63,936 bases of DNA. It comes from JANRIC01 sp033765345 (lineage in GTDB: Bacteria; Bacteroidota; Bacteroidia; Cytophagales; Microscillaceae). Below the pieces are notes generated by a model, which saw only the letters and a program-made list of their open reading frames with translations, made no database searches and had not been told where the DNA came from. Below are positions 8,228 to 17,582 of this stretch, piece by piece (position 1 is the stretch's first letter; each line of letters starts with the position of its first letter). A program made the position numbers and the translations under genes. The stretch lies in NCBI GenBank assembly GCA_033765345.1, contig JANRIC010000252.1, forward strand, positions 1 through 63,936. Direction: 5' to 3'.

Positions 8228-9487
8228 ATGCTATATCATAAAAACCGATACTTTATTCAGGGTTTAGACCTTTTGGAAGTCAGCCAGGAGTTCGGCACAC
8301 CCTTATATATTTATGATGCCGACAAAATTATTGAAAAAATTAATACCCTAAAACAAGCTTTTTCAGGATTAAAACTAGGTATCAAATACGCTGCTAAAGC
8401 CTTGACCAATCTTTCTATTTTAAAGCTGATGAAGAAGCAGGGCATTGGGCTGGATGTGGTTTCTATCGAGGAATTAAAGCTGGGATTAGCGGCTGGATTC
8501 CGACCCGAAGAAATTTTATTTACGCCCAATGGTGTTTCTTTTCAGGAGGTCAAAGCGGCTGTAGAGCTGGGTGTAGTGATTAACTTGGATAATATCTCGC
8601 TCCTAGAGCAGTTTGGTCACGAATATGGTAACACAGTTCCTTGTTGCATTCGTCTGAATCCGCATCTGGTAGCAGGAGGCAATTCCAAAATTCAGGTGGG
8701 GCATATCGACTCCAAATTTGGAATTTCTTTCTTACAAATAGCCCACGTACACAAAGTTGTAAAAGCCAACAATATTCACGTGCGAGGGCTTCACGTACAT
8801 ACAGGCTCTGACATCTTGGATTCGGAGGTTTTTCTTAGAGGGGCAGATATTATTTTTGACGTAGCGCGTGATTTTCAAGCGTTAGAATTCATTGATTTTG
8901 GGAGCGGCTTTAAGGTGGCTTATCGGGAGGGCGATATCACAACAGATATCCAGGATTTGGGTCAAAAAATGAGGGAAAGATTTTTGGCTTTTTGCAAAGA
9001 ATATGGTCGCGAACTGGAGATTTGGTTCGAGCCGGGCAAATACCTGGTGAGTGAGGCTGGTTACTTGCTTGTAAGTACGAATGTAGTCAAAACTACCCCA
9101 GCGTCTGTTTTTGTAGGCGTTGATTCGGGGCTGAATCACCTGATCAGACCGATGATGTATGATGCCTATCACGAAATAGTCAATATCTCGAACCCCGAAG
9201 GTGCTAAAAGAGTGTATAATGTAGTAGGTTATATTTGTGAAACAGATACCATTGGTTCGGACCGTAAGCTGAATGAAGTAAGAGAAGGTGATATTCTGGC
9301 AATCAAAAATGCAGGTGCGTACTGTTTTAGCATGGCATCCAATTATAATTCCCGATTGCGCCCACCCGAAGTATTGATTTATCAAGGGAAAGCACACCTA
9401 ATTCGGGAGCGTGAAAAGATGGAAGATCTACTTCGCCACCAGATAATACTTGATTTTGAAGAAGATATGATTGAGATCCAGCACTAA
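8228..9487 (+). CDS. lysA: diaminopimelate decarboxylase
   Basis: This 419-residue fold-type III PLP enzyme decarboxylates meso-diaminopimelate to lysine, the last step of lysine synthesis. The PLP lysine is K57 in KYAAKALTN. Other expected motifs are HVHTGSD, SGFKVAYREGD (glycine-rich phosphate site), the substrate-binding EPGKYL, and the C-terminal pair ICETD and NAGAYCFSMASNYN, which place the catalytic cysteine and PLP-ring tyrosine. Length and order fit LysA better than ornithine or arginine decarboxylases. It is divergent from the HisA-like gene, with a 135-base AT-rich spacer, and followed by a good hairpin at 9593-9632. Confidence 0.93.
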   Translation: MLYHKNRYFIQGLDLLEVSQEFGTPLYIYDADKIIEKINTLKQAFSGLKLGIKYAAKALTNLSILKLMKKQGIGLDVVSIEELKLGLAAGFRPEEILFTPNGVSFQEVKAAVELGVVINLDNISLLEQFGHEYGNTVPCCIRLNPHLVAGGNSKIQVGHIDSKFGISFLQIAHVHKVVKANNIHVRGLHVHTGSDILDSEVFLRGADIIFDVARDFQALEFIDFGSGFKVAYREGDITTDIQDLGQKMRERFLAFCKEYGRELEIWFEPGKYLVSEAGYLLVSTNVVKTTPASVFVGVDSGLNHLIRPMMYDAYHEIVNISNPEGAKRVYNVVGYICETDTIGSDRKLNEVREGDILAIKNAGAYCFSMASNYNSRLRPPEVLIYQGKAHLIREREKMEDLLRHQIILDFEEDMIEIQH

Positions 9488-9503
9488 TTTCTCCAATATA
9501 AAC

Positions 9504-9538
9504 TTTGATATTACGTACCCAAATTTACGTATATCAAA
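9504..9538 (+). repeat. inverted repeat downstream of lysA
   Basis: TTTGATATTACGT (9504-9516) pairs with ACGTATATCAAA (9527-9538) with one bulged base. It is AT-rich and lies 17 bases after the lysA stop. It could be a 3' stabilising stem or a binding site; there is no T-tract directly after it. Confidence 0.4.
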
Positions 9539-9592
9539 TGCTTGCACACTCAAGTGATTTGATATAAATACCTGATTATCAGAAATAAAAAG

Positions 9593-9632
9593 ATTCACCG
9601 ATGCTGTTTTAGAAATACAAGTATCGGTGAAT
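9593..9632 (+). terminator. hairpin, probable lysA terminator
   Basis: ATTCACCGAT (9593-9602) and ATCGGTGAAT (9623-9632) are perfect ten-base arms around a 20-base loop. The stem lies between lysA and the next same-strand gene. The downstream T-run is weak, so termination is likely but not certain. Confidence 0.5.
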
Positions 9633-9756
9633 TATACCAAATCTTCCTATTTTATTACGTGTGTAATCATTCTTCTCAAAAAACGGTGTCTGAAAAATCT
9701 TCTTCGATCAAATTATTACTAACTTCACCCCCAATTATGACACAACACAAGCTCTT

Positions 9757-10170
9757 ATGAATAAAACTCCCAAAATTGCCGATATTTATTTTGATGAGCA
9801 GACCGGAATCATCCGAATGACTTTAAACGGTTTTGTAATTACCCGCCATTATCGTAAAGCCTGGCAAGACGCACTTAACCTAGCAAAAAAACATAACTGC
9901 CAATCCTGGCTTATTGATTTGAGTAGCTTTAAAGGTGCTCATAACCGTGATCTGGAATGGTCTTTCGGCGACTGGTTTGAAATCACTCAAACAGGCAATC
10001 CGGCACAGGGTGCCAATGGAGGCGGGCGCGTGTCTTTGTTATTACCCAATGACAAAATTGTAGAATATCTCATCAACAATTCATTAAGACGTACTTCTAA
10101 TGAACGTAGTACAACCCGTTTTGAATGTTTTAATGATGAACGTTCCGCCGCAGGCTTTTTAATTCAATAA
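9757..10170 (+). CDS. small STAS/SpoIIAA-like protein
   Basis: This 137-residue soluble protein has a beta-alpha-beta pattern: DIYFDEQTGIIRMTLNG, a helix with YRKAWQDALNLAKKH, then WLIDLSSFKGA. That resembles the SpoIIAA/STAS-like small proteins common in Bacteroidota, which often start with two strands followed by a helix and a strand ending in D-x-S. A glycine-rich loop (GANGGGRVS) follows. No catalytic motif is visible. It is monocistronic, with terminator-like sequence before it and a convergent gene after it. The family assignment rests on fold pattern and is tentative. Confidence 0.7.
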   Translation: MNKTPKIADIYFDEQTGIIRMTLNGFVITRHYRKAWQDALNLAKKHNCQSWLIDLSSFKGAHNRDLEWSFGDWFEITQTGNPAQGANGGGRVSLLLPNDKIVEYLINNSLRRTSNERSTTRFECFNDERSAAGFLIQ

Positions 10171-10203
10171 ACTTGAACAGTTTTTAATCATAAAATTCCA
10201 GAC

Positions 10204-11109
10204 CTAGACAGGCGGGCGATTAAACCTTAATAACTCCGGCTTGACAATCAGCCCAAAGGCTACTGCCGTAAAAAAGGTAAACAAAGCATAAATAGATGCA
10301 GGAATAGCCATCTCAAAGTTATTGAGAAACAAAGGACTTGTCGCTATCGTAATTGCCAAAGCCGTATTTTGCATTCCGACCTCAATAGCAATCGTGATTT
10401 GGTTATCTTTGCCCAATCTGAACCCATAAGCCAGCCAGTATCCCGAAAGCATTCCCAGGATATTGAGCAAAAAAGTAAATACTGCAACCCCTGAATATTC
10501 CCCGAAATCAAAAGAAAAAGCCTCTTTTTTATCAAAAAATATCGCTCCCAACATCGCAAAAGCGAGCAGAAAAGGCATAATGATGTGTAAAGGACGCTCT
10601 AGCATATACGCCAGGATTTTGTTTAAATACCGAATGTAAATGCCTACTAGGCAGGGTATTACCGTAATGAGTAGTATTTGTAGAATCGTACTCCAAAAAG
10701 GCAAATGAATACTGCGCTCGCCTTGATCTCCTAAAAAATACCACAGCGTAACTTCCATAATTGTAGGAATGGTAAAAATTACCAGAAAACTATTCACGGC
10801 TGTCATCGATACAGACAGTGCTAAATTTGCCCCAAGCATATAATTAATCAGATTAGAAATAGCACCTCCGGGACAAGCCGCCACCAGTACTATGCCTACT
10901 TGCAACTCCGGTGACAAACCAGAAACCTGAGCCAATACCAAAGCGATAGTCGGTAATACAATCATCTGACAGCAAAGCCCCGTAATCAGCCCGATAGGTT
11001 GGATAAATATATTTTTAAAATCCTGCATCGTGAGGGATAAGCCCAGCCCTAACATCACTAATGACAACACAATCGGGAGTATGTATACCGAGAAAATAGG
11101 ATCTTCCAT
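10204..11109 (-). CDS. bile acid:sodium symporter (BASS) family transporter
   Basis: The 301-residue protein is almost entirely hydrophobic, with about nine or ten membrane helices. The crossover motif ACPGGAISNLINYMLGANLA and the second conserved region EVGMQNTALAI are hallmarks of the BASS (SLC10) family, where broken helices form the sodium and substrate sites. Bacterial members move organic anions such as bile acids, pantoate or 2-oxoacids with sodium; the substrate here is unknown. It sits alone, convergent with the STAS-like gene. A polar loop (GDQGERSIHLP) lies in the middle. Confidence 0.9.
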   Translation of the reverse strand: MEDPIFSVYILPIVLSLVMLGLGLSLTMQDFKNIFIQPIGLITGLCCQMIVLPTIALVLAQVSGLSPELQVGIVLVAACPGGAISNLINYMLGANLALSVSMTAVNSFLVIFTIPTIMEVTLWYFLGDQGERSIHLPFWSTILQILLITVIPCLVGIYIRYLNKILAYMLERPLHIIMPFLLAFAMLGAIFFDKKEAFSFDFGEYSGVAVFTFLLNILGMLSGYWLAYGFRLGKDNQITIAIEVGMQNTALAITIATSPLFLNNFEMAIPASIYALFTFFTAVAFGLIVKPELLRFNRPPV

Positions 11110-11359
11110 AAATTTTTATATGATGTGGTGAACAGTTTTTAAGCCTATGAATAGCCTTCTAAGCTCTCTTGAATACATCAGGAATACAAATATGTAAGAA
11201 AATTAGTACTATAGGCCATAAAATTTCTAAATTTTAGCTAACTTAAAGCTATGTTTTTTACAATCAATAATAAATCCTAAACTCCGATATACCAAGATTG
11301 TCAAAGTTTTTTTTAATTTTATGCACTGATTCATCACACACTAAAACTTCTAAAACAAT

Positions 11360-14300
11360 TTGAGCGAACACCAGAATAGTTTACAAGCATCCCAAAACAT
11401 AGAGCAACATACTGAGGACTCCGAAGAGCAATCCTTAAAATTCCGCCTTTTTAAGCGTCTTGTGATTGGATTAGCAGTCGTTCTTGGTAGCTTGGCTATT
11501 GCTTTTTACTTCGCCGTGTATTTTTATTTTAATCCTTATGTCAAAGAACAAATTATTAAAAACCTCCACCAACATACCGATAGTCTGTACCATCTCCAAA
11601 TTGAAGGGCTGAATATCAATTTCTTAAACTCCTCTATTCGCATTCAAAAATTAAAACTGAAAAGAAATCCAAAACGATGGCAGCAAATTTTGGATCGTCG
11701 TGAGGACGAAAATCAAGTAGATATCGACCTGGAGGTAAGCCAAGCTCGAGCCAAAGGAGTTCACTGGGTGAAATTCTTGCGTACCCGTGAATTGGACATT
11801 GATTTGATCGAGCTACAGAACCCCAAAATTCATTTTAAAAACCATATTGCCCAGGATACTTCCCGCATCAGTCGTACTACAAGCGAGCAAATCAGTGATT
11901 TTATCGGTAATTTTTCGGAAGGGCTTAAAATCCGAAGCTTTACTGTCTCAAACGCAGCAATTAGTTTTAAATTCAATAACCGAGGCAAAGAGACTTTTCA
12001 TCAGGGAGATAGCATACAACTGAGATTTTATGACATCCAACTGGAAAAAAAACGGGCTGGACCTACAAACCCTTACCCCGTTCAACTGGGTGATTTTGCC
12101 ATAGCACTCAAAAATTATGATTTTATCAGTCCGAACCGAAAATATCGTTTTTCATCCGATTATTTTGCCGCATCTTCGCTCGATTCTACATTCTTACTTG
12201 AGAACCTTCGCATTCAACCATTATTTAGCATCTCTCCCGAAGACCCGCTGCGCTTTGACGTACTCAGTAAAAAAATACAACTTCAAAAAGTTGATTTTCA
12301 GCGAATTATGTTCAAACAAGAATTCGACCTGGGATACCTGAACTCCGAAGACCTTCTGTTAAATATTGATCAGGCAGAAGATGCCCAACCCGAAGCACAG
12401 GCGCAAACCTATGAAAAGCTCAAAGTACTGGAAACTCGTACCCTCAAACAACGCCTCAACAAGCTTCCTTTTTATGTCCGAATGGATACTTTATCTTTGA
12501 AAAACTCACAAATACGCTATCGACTTTTCCACAGCAAGGATACCAATCAGGTCATTACACATCATTTTTTAGACAGTATGAACCTGAGCTTTGAGTACCT
12601 CGCAGTTGGCCGAGCAATTGATGAAAAAATCAAAGACAAACCGCTTTATTCCAAAAACGTGCGCTTTAGCTTCAAGTCTTATGATTATCAAAGCCCTGAC
12701 GGTATCTATGCCCTACACCTCGGGTCAACCTATATCTCTTCTCTGGATTCTATCATCGATATCCGGGGTATCCATTTGAAACCTCGAGTAAACCCTGCTG
12801 TATTCTCGAGCAGGACTCAATTCCAAAACCTTTTAATTGATGCCAAAGTAAGCGAAATCAAAGCCGAAAAACTGGATATTGAGCGATTGGCCTATCGGCA
12901 AGAATTTGCCTTAGGCCATTTACACATTCAAAAGCCTATCTTTAAAGCCTTTTTGGATAAAACCAAACCCAAACGCCCAGGGCAAAAATATCAGAATTTT
13001 GAGGAAATTTTAGAATCAATTCCTCTGTATATACTTGTAAATCAACTTAGTATCAAAGATGCCTCTGTAGATTATCAAGAACAGATCAAACTCAATCAGG
13101 GAGAAAACGGAATGGCAAGGCACCAGGCAGAATCCATTCATCTCAGCGTGCTAAGTATGCAGCTCGGAAAAGCCATCAATCGCCCAGCACTGGCTGAGAT
13201 GGATACCAAAAGCCTCTTAATTAGCCTAAAAAATTATGCCTTTTTTACTCCCGAAGGGCGATATAAAATATCTTTGGGTGCACTAGATGTGTCTTCAGCC
13301 AAGTCTTACATTCGCCTGGATACTTTTAAGATAAAACCGCTGCTCTCAGAAAAAGAGTTTTCAGAAAAAATTCAATTCAGCAATAGCCTGCTCGACATTG
13401 AAATAGCCAATATCCTTGGGCAAAAAATTGATTTCAAAAAACTACTGATGTATCAGGAAATTGACTGGGGGCATCTACAGCTCAACCAAGCACTCATCAA
13501 TATCTACCACGATAAAAGAAAACCCAAAAAACCTCGTACCGATAGCACCGATTTTGTCCCTGCATTTGCACTAAATTATCAAAAACCGGATTCTCTTTTC
13601 CAGATATTGCTTCGTATACCCGGAGATAGCTCCCAGAAAATATACCCTCCCTCTGCTCATATTTTTGATCCGTTTCACGAATCTTATCCATTCCATCCCA
13701 ATCAACCGAATGACAGACCCAACCGCAATCTAACCGATACCGTAGGGCTAAGAAATTTTCTTCGTCAAATTCCTGCCTACATCAAAATAGATACCCTGGC
13801 AGTCAATCACGCCCGACTCGCATACCGAGAGCATACCCTCGTAGAGCAAGGAAGCGGAGTAGCTTACCACGCTGTGAATGACATCAGCTTTGTAGTCCCT
13901 CAGATTCGCCTGGGAGAAGCCAGCCGCGATTCAAGTTTTCAACATTTTTACTCTGGGAATATCTTTTTTCAGCTAAAAGACTACATCTACAAAGATAAAT
14001 ATGACATCTATGCTTTTTCACTCACTGATGTGAGCAGTTCCTTGGTTGATTCTACGCTCATGATTCGCGAACTGGCCTTCCAGCCATTGATGAGCCGTGA
14101 AGAATTCATCGGGCAAAAAAAATTCAGAAGTACCTACATAGATGCCCGTTTGAAGAGCATCCAAACCAACTCCATCGATGTAGACCGACTTGTTTTTGAT
14201 CAGGAATTTGTACTACGATCTCTTTTTGTGCAAGAACCACAGATTGAGCTATACACAGACAAACACAAAGAATCCAACCCCGACAAAAAATCTAAAACAG

Positions 14301-16066
14301 CCGAAGAATTACTTAGATCAATTCCTTTTTATATCCGAATGGATACTTTTGCCCTACAAAATGCTACCTTCCGTTATTCATTGCTTAACCCACTGCCCGA
14401 CGGAAGCAAAGGAACTGCCCTCCATCAGGCTGATTCGGTAGATATTTTTGCCAAAAATATTGAGCTGGCTCTCGATAAATCTACCGAACGAAAAAAAGAC
14501 TCTTCGCGCTTTTTGTATTCAGACGACATCGAAATCCAGGTTAAGAAATATCATTTCCTCACGCCTGATGGTCTGTATAGGCTATCTTTTGACAATCTGC
14601 AAAGTGTACTAACCGACTCCATTCTGGAGCTTAAAAATCTGCACTATCAGCCTCTATGGAGCAGGGAAGCTTTTGATAGTTTATCCCCCTACCGAAAGAT
14701 GCGCTACGACATTCAAGCCGATCAGGTAAATATCTCAACGGCTGATTTTAAACGCCTCCTGGATAACCAGGGTTACCAACTCCATAAAATTGAATTCAAA
14801 CAACCTCGCATCGACCTGTATTATAACCGCATCAAGGACAAAGACCCCCAAGCAGCAGCTCAAACTCCAGAGGAGGTTCTGGGAAAACTCCCCTATTACA
14901 TCGAGATTGATACATTAATTTTTAGCAAAGGCTCACTAAAATTCACCCAGAAAATTTTACACGAAAATCGCGAAGTTCTTAACCAACATTCGGCTGACAG
15001 TGTAGATTTTTCACTCTTTGCCCTTAAAATTGACTCTACGGTAAATAATAGTGCCGATAAGATTCTCTTTTCAAAGAAAATGAACCTGAGTCTACAGAAT
15101 TATCATACCCAAACCCTTGATGAGCTTTATCAGATTAATCTACAACAACTTCAGGCTTCCTCCCAAAATTCTACCCTCAAGATTCAGGGCTTCGACTTCA
15201 AACCTACTACGGTCAATGACAGTGTTTTTGTGGTAAAAAACGGCGGCTATCAGGTAGATCGCTTCAAAACCTCCGCAGAAGAAATTGAGCTATCCGGTGT
15301 TGATTTTAAAAGACTCATCAATCACCGCGAGGTGGTCATCCGAAAATTTACGGTCAATGAAGCCATCACAGACATTTATAGAGATAAAACCTTCCCCAGG
15401 GATTCTAATTTTGTACCTCGAATGCCCCATCTGGCTTTCCAACGCATCCCCATACCGATCAGCATTGATACCCTGAGAATTCTCCACTCAGAAGTCAAAT
15501 ACAGTGAAAAGGTACGGGGAGGAGTAGGGGTCGGTAAAGTCTTTTTTACAGAATTAAACGGAAATATGTATCAATTCAATACAGTTGATCAATCTGATAC
15601 CGTGCTTATTGTCGTAGGAGCCAAATTGATGGGAGAAGGAAAGCTTTCAGCCGTTATGCGGCTGGCACTCCACGCGCCTGAATTTTACTGTGAATATTAT
15701 GGAAGGTTGGGGCAGATGGAAGCCAAATTCTTTAATAGCATGATCGAGTCTAATGAACACATCCGCATCAAAAAAGGACATATCGACAAAATCAATTATC
15801 AGGCAGAAATCAGGGATACGCTTGCCACAGGTACATTGGCGGCAGGTTATAATAAACTTAAAATCCAGGTACTCAACCAGGAAAATCATCAAAAAAAGCG
15901 AGGTTTGATTACTTTTTTAGCCAATATGATCATCAACAATAAAAATAACCTCGATCGCCGCAAGGTAAAAACCGGTGAGGTAAATTATATCCGTACCCGA
16001 GAAGACGGCTTCCTTAAGCTCCTTTGGCGCGCGTTGGCCACCGGGATGGTCGATACACTTAAATAA
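11360..16066 (+). CDS. 1568-residue membrane-anchored repeat protein (AsmA-like)
   Basis: The protein starts at TTG 11360; no in-frame ATG precedes the single transmembrane helix (about residues 33-55), so this start is needed. The rest should be periplasmic. The body is a tandem repeat of about 185-250 residues. Each unit carries a strand-rich block with DTLxxxxxxxxY, a segment like YxFxSPDGxYxLSL, a D-S-x-L-x-I-x-x-L block, and a junction like RLxxxQEFxLGxL followed by xDKxKPKKP. Six junctions lie near 12292, 12880, 13432, 14177, 14747 and 15304. An N-terminal anchor followed by long beta-rich repeats resembles AsmA/TamB-like envelope proteins involved in lipid or protein transfer, but the match is by architecture only. 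It is monocistronic with a terminator at 16111. Confidence 0.75.
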   Translation: MSEHQNSLQASQNIEQHTEDSEEQSLKFRLFKRLVIGLAVVLGSLAIAFYFAVYFYFNPYVKEQIIKNLHQHTDSLYHLQIEGLNINFLNSSIRIQKLKLKRNPKRWQQILDRREDENQVDIDLEVSQARAKGVHWVKFLRTRELDIDLIELQNPKIHFKNHIAQDTSRISRTTSEQISDFIGNFSEGLKIRSFTVSNAAISFKFNNRGKETFHQGDSIQLRFYDIQLEKKRAGPTNPYPVQLGDFAIALKNYDFISPNRKYRFSSDYFAASSLDSTFLLENLRIQPLFSISPEDPLRFDVLSKKIQLQKVDFQRIMFKQEFDLGYLNSEDLLLNIDQAEDAQPEAQAQTYEKLKVLETRTLKQRLNKLPFYVRMDTLSLKNSQIRYRLFHSKDTNQVITHHFLDSMNLSFEYLAVGRAIDEKIKDKPLYSKNVRFSFKSYDYQSPDGIYALHLGSTYISSLDSIIDIRGIHLKPRVNPAVFSSRTQFQNLLIDAKVSEIKAEKLDIERLAYRQEFALGHLHIQKPIFKAFLDKTKPKRPGQKYQNFEEILESIPLYILVNQLSIKDASVDYQEQIKLNQGENGMARHQAESIHLSVLSMQLGKAINRPALAEMDTKSLLISLKNYAFFTPEGRYKISLGALDVSSAKSYIRLDTFKIKPLLSEKEFSEKIQFSNSLLDIEIANILGQKIDFKKLLMYQEIDWGHLQLNQALINIYHDKRKPKKPRTDSTDFVPAFALNYQKPDSLFQILLRIPGDSSQKIYPPSAHIFDPFHESYPFHPNQPNDRPNRNLTDTVGLRNFLRQIPAYIKIDTLAVNHARLAYREHTLVEQGSGVAYHAVNDISFVVPQIRLGEASRDSSFQHFYSGNIFFQLKDYIYKDKYDIYAFSLTDVSSSLVDSTLMIRELAFQPLMSREEFIGQKKFRSTYIDARLKSIQTNSIDVDRLVFDQEFVLRSLFVQEPQIELYTDKHKESNPDKKSKTAEELLRSIPFYIRMDTFALQNATFRYSLLNPLPDGSKGTALHQADSVDIFAKNIELALDKSTERKKDSSRFLYSDDIEIQVKKYHFLTPDGLYRLSFDNLQSVLTDSILELKNLHYQPLWSREAFDSLSPYRKMRYDIQADQVNISTADFKRLLDNQGYQLHKIEFKQPRIDLYYNRIKDKDPQAAAQTPEEVLGKLPYYIEIDTLIFSKGSLKFTQKILHENREVLNQHSADSVDFSLFALKIDSTVNNSADKILFSKKMNLSLQNYHTQTLDELYQINLQQLQASSQNSTLKIQGFDFKPTTVNDSVFVVKNGGYQVDRFKTSAEEIELSGVDFKRLINHREVVIRKFTVNEAITDIYRDKTFPRDSNFVPRMPHLAFQRIPIPISIDTLRILHSEVKYSEKVRGGVGVGKVFFTELNGNMYQFNTVDQSDTVLIVVGAKLMGEGKLSAVMRLALHAPEFYCEYYGRLGQMEAKFFNSMIESNEHIRIKKGHIDKINYQAEIRDTLATGTLAAGYNKLKIQVLNQENHQKKRGLITFLANMIINNKNNLDRRKVKTGEVNYIRTREDGFLKLLWRALATGMVDTLK

Positions 16067-16110
16067 AGCAAAGCTTCCCTAGGGTTGGGTTGATAGTCCA
16101 TTGTCCATAA

Positions 16111-16141
16111 AAAAAGCTCATCCCAAAGGAACGAGCTTTTT
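16111..16141. terminator. bidirectional intrinsic terminator
   Basis: AAAAAGCTC and GAGCTTTTT are nine-base perfect arms around a 13-base loop, with A-tract and T-tract ends that work on both strands. It lies 45 bases after the stop of the large repeat protein. Confidence 0.75.
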
Positions 16142-16402
16142 CGAACATTCTTCAACCAGCTATGCATCGAGTACTTAACTCTTGACTAGGTCTAGTCCAA
16201 TTTGATGCCAAGAGGCTAATTACTTGATAATCATAACTTTTATATTGGCAAGCCCTTGTCTTTTATCCCATTGTCGGCAATTTACTCCCATTATTAGAAG
16301 TTCATATTTCAGGTAGAATTTAGGTTATTTGGGATTGTACTCCACTCCAAAGGCTTTTGTATTGATAATGAATAGGGATATTCGGCGAAATTTTGCAAGT
16401 AC

Positions 16403-16472
16403 TACAAATGCGTTGAGCTTCAGAAGTTATGTATTGAGCTTCAGAAGCTATGCGTTGAGCTTCGGAAGTTAT
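16403..16472. repeat. three 21-bp repeat units
   Basis: TGAGCTTC-nGAAG motifs recur with exact 21-base spacing (GAGCTT at 16415, 16436 and 16457). They are the same family as the long array at 63556-63936. Read on the minus strand, each unit gives Ser-Glu-Ala-Gln in the same frame, with TCT or TCC for serine. No start codon is present, so this is probably a relic or seed copy. Confidence 0.75.
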
Positions 16473-16544
16473 TTTATTTATCTGATCTAATTTACTTCCC
16501 TCTCGCCTGCGTTCTCACAGGCGATTTGTGTGTTTGGGTTTCCA

Positions 16545-17579
16545 TTAATTCAGATATTGATTCAAGTTATTCAATGCTATTTGAATAAATTTTTGATTGG
16601 TAAATAGAGTTTTTTTTCTGTCGCTCCAATTTTCCAATTCATGGATAATATCTTCTGTTGTATTTACTTTCTTTTCTGAAATAATAAAATCTATGGTAGA
16701 AAGTAGCTCTAAACCAAACGGAGAATAAAATCCTGTTAAGCATGATTTTGTTCTTTCTACAATGTTTTTGTAGGTTGTGTTTTCAGGTTTATCTAAAAAT
16801 TGGTTAACTTCAATTTCAGCATCAGGAATTAAACCTAATTCTTCAAAAGGTTTTTTGTCTTTGGAACTGTAACCTATGATGTAACTTCCATTCAAGTAAT
16901 ATAAGACGTGTTTTACTCTACCTGAATAAGGTCCATAAAAATTTGGCGAAAACTCTAACTTAAAAATATCTTTTGCGCCAAATCGTTGCAGGAAATAAGC
17001 AATTTTTTCTGAGGTGAACTCTGACACAAACTCGCCATGACGAACCAAATCATATAATACAGAGAGCAGCATTGCTCTTGCAGGTGTCAATTTGACTCTT
17101 TCCTTTCTCAGGGCTTCCTGTATGATGGCATTTGGCTCATAAATATAAATATCACAGTCTACCTTTGTTAAATATTTTTCCAAAATCTGTTTCACTTTAT
17201 TCCAATCTAAACCGCCATTTCCTGCCCCAAGTGGTGGAATAGCCATTGATTTAATATTTTTTTCTTTGATAATTTTCACAAGTTCAGTTAATCCAGACTC
17301 AATGTATTGATATTCGGAGGGCAAACGCCAATTAGTTTTTGTAGGGAAATTGATAATGATTTTTTTACCTAATAACAATGATTTTTCTTCTGTAACTAAT
17401 AATTGGCCAATACCTAGTTCTTTGTTTTTACAAGCATTGGAATACAGCTTGAAGTTGTTGGGGAACATATTTTTAAACTGTAAAGCAATGCCTTTACCCA
17501 TCACACCGACGGTGTTTACGGTATTTACCAATGCGTCTGCTTCGCTTTCTAGCAAGTTGCCAGTTTTGTAATGTATCAT
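16545..17579 (-). CDS. darG: DarG-type macrodomain antitoxin (DNA ADP-ribosyl glycohydrolase)
   Basis: This 344-residue protein has an N-terminal macrodomain (about residues 1-150): TGNLLESEADALVNTVN, then GVMGKGIALQFK, and NFPTKTNWR holding K81, which corresponds to the DarG lysine that removes ADP-ribose from DNA. PPLGAGNGGLDW completes the ligand loop. The C-terminal half (about 160-344) is a helical domain like the one in DarG proteins that binds and neutralises DarT. The gene begins 3 bases after the darT stop, so the two are co-translated, although toxin-first order is less usual among toxin-antitoxin pairs. It acts in the cytoplasm against DarT-modified thymidines, in self-protection and probably phage defence. 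Confidence 0.92.
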   Translation of the reverse strand: MIHYKTGNLLESEADALVNTVNTVGVMGKGIALQFKNMFPNNFKLYSNACKNKELGIGQLLVTEEKSLLLGKKIIINFPTKTNWRLPSEYQYIESGLTELVKIIKEKNIKSMAIPPLGAGNGGLDWNKVKQILEKYLTKVDCDIYIYEPNAIIQEALRKERVKLTPARAMLLSVLYDLVRHGEFVSEFTSEKIAYFLQRFGAKDIFKLEFSPNFYGPYSGRVKHVLYYLNGSYIIGYSSKDKKPFEELGLIPDAEIEVNQFLDKPENTTYKNIVERTKSCLTGFYSPFGLELLSTIDFIISEKKVNTTEDIIHELENWSDRKKTLFTNQKFIQIALNNLNQYLN

Positions 17580-17582
17580 AAT

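Larger units (their letters stand above)
16067..16544. other. gene-free gap between two convergent units
   Basis: This 478-base stretch holds a bidirectional terminator (16111-16141), three 21-bp repeat units (about 16410-16470) and a small hairpin, TCGCCTG (16503-16509) with CAGGCGA (16518-16524), downstream of darG. The minus strand stays open across the repeats but shows no ATG start. No gene is called. Confidence 0.6.
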
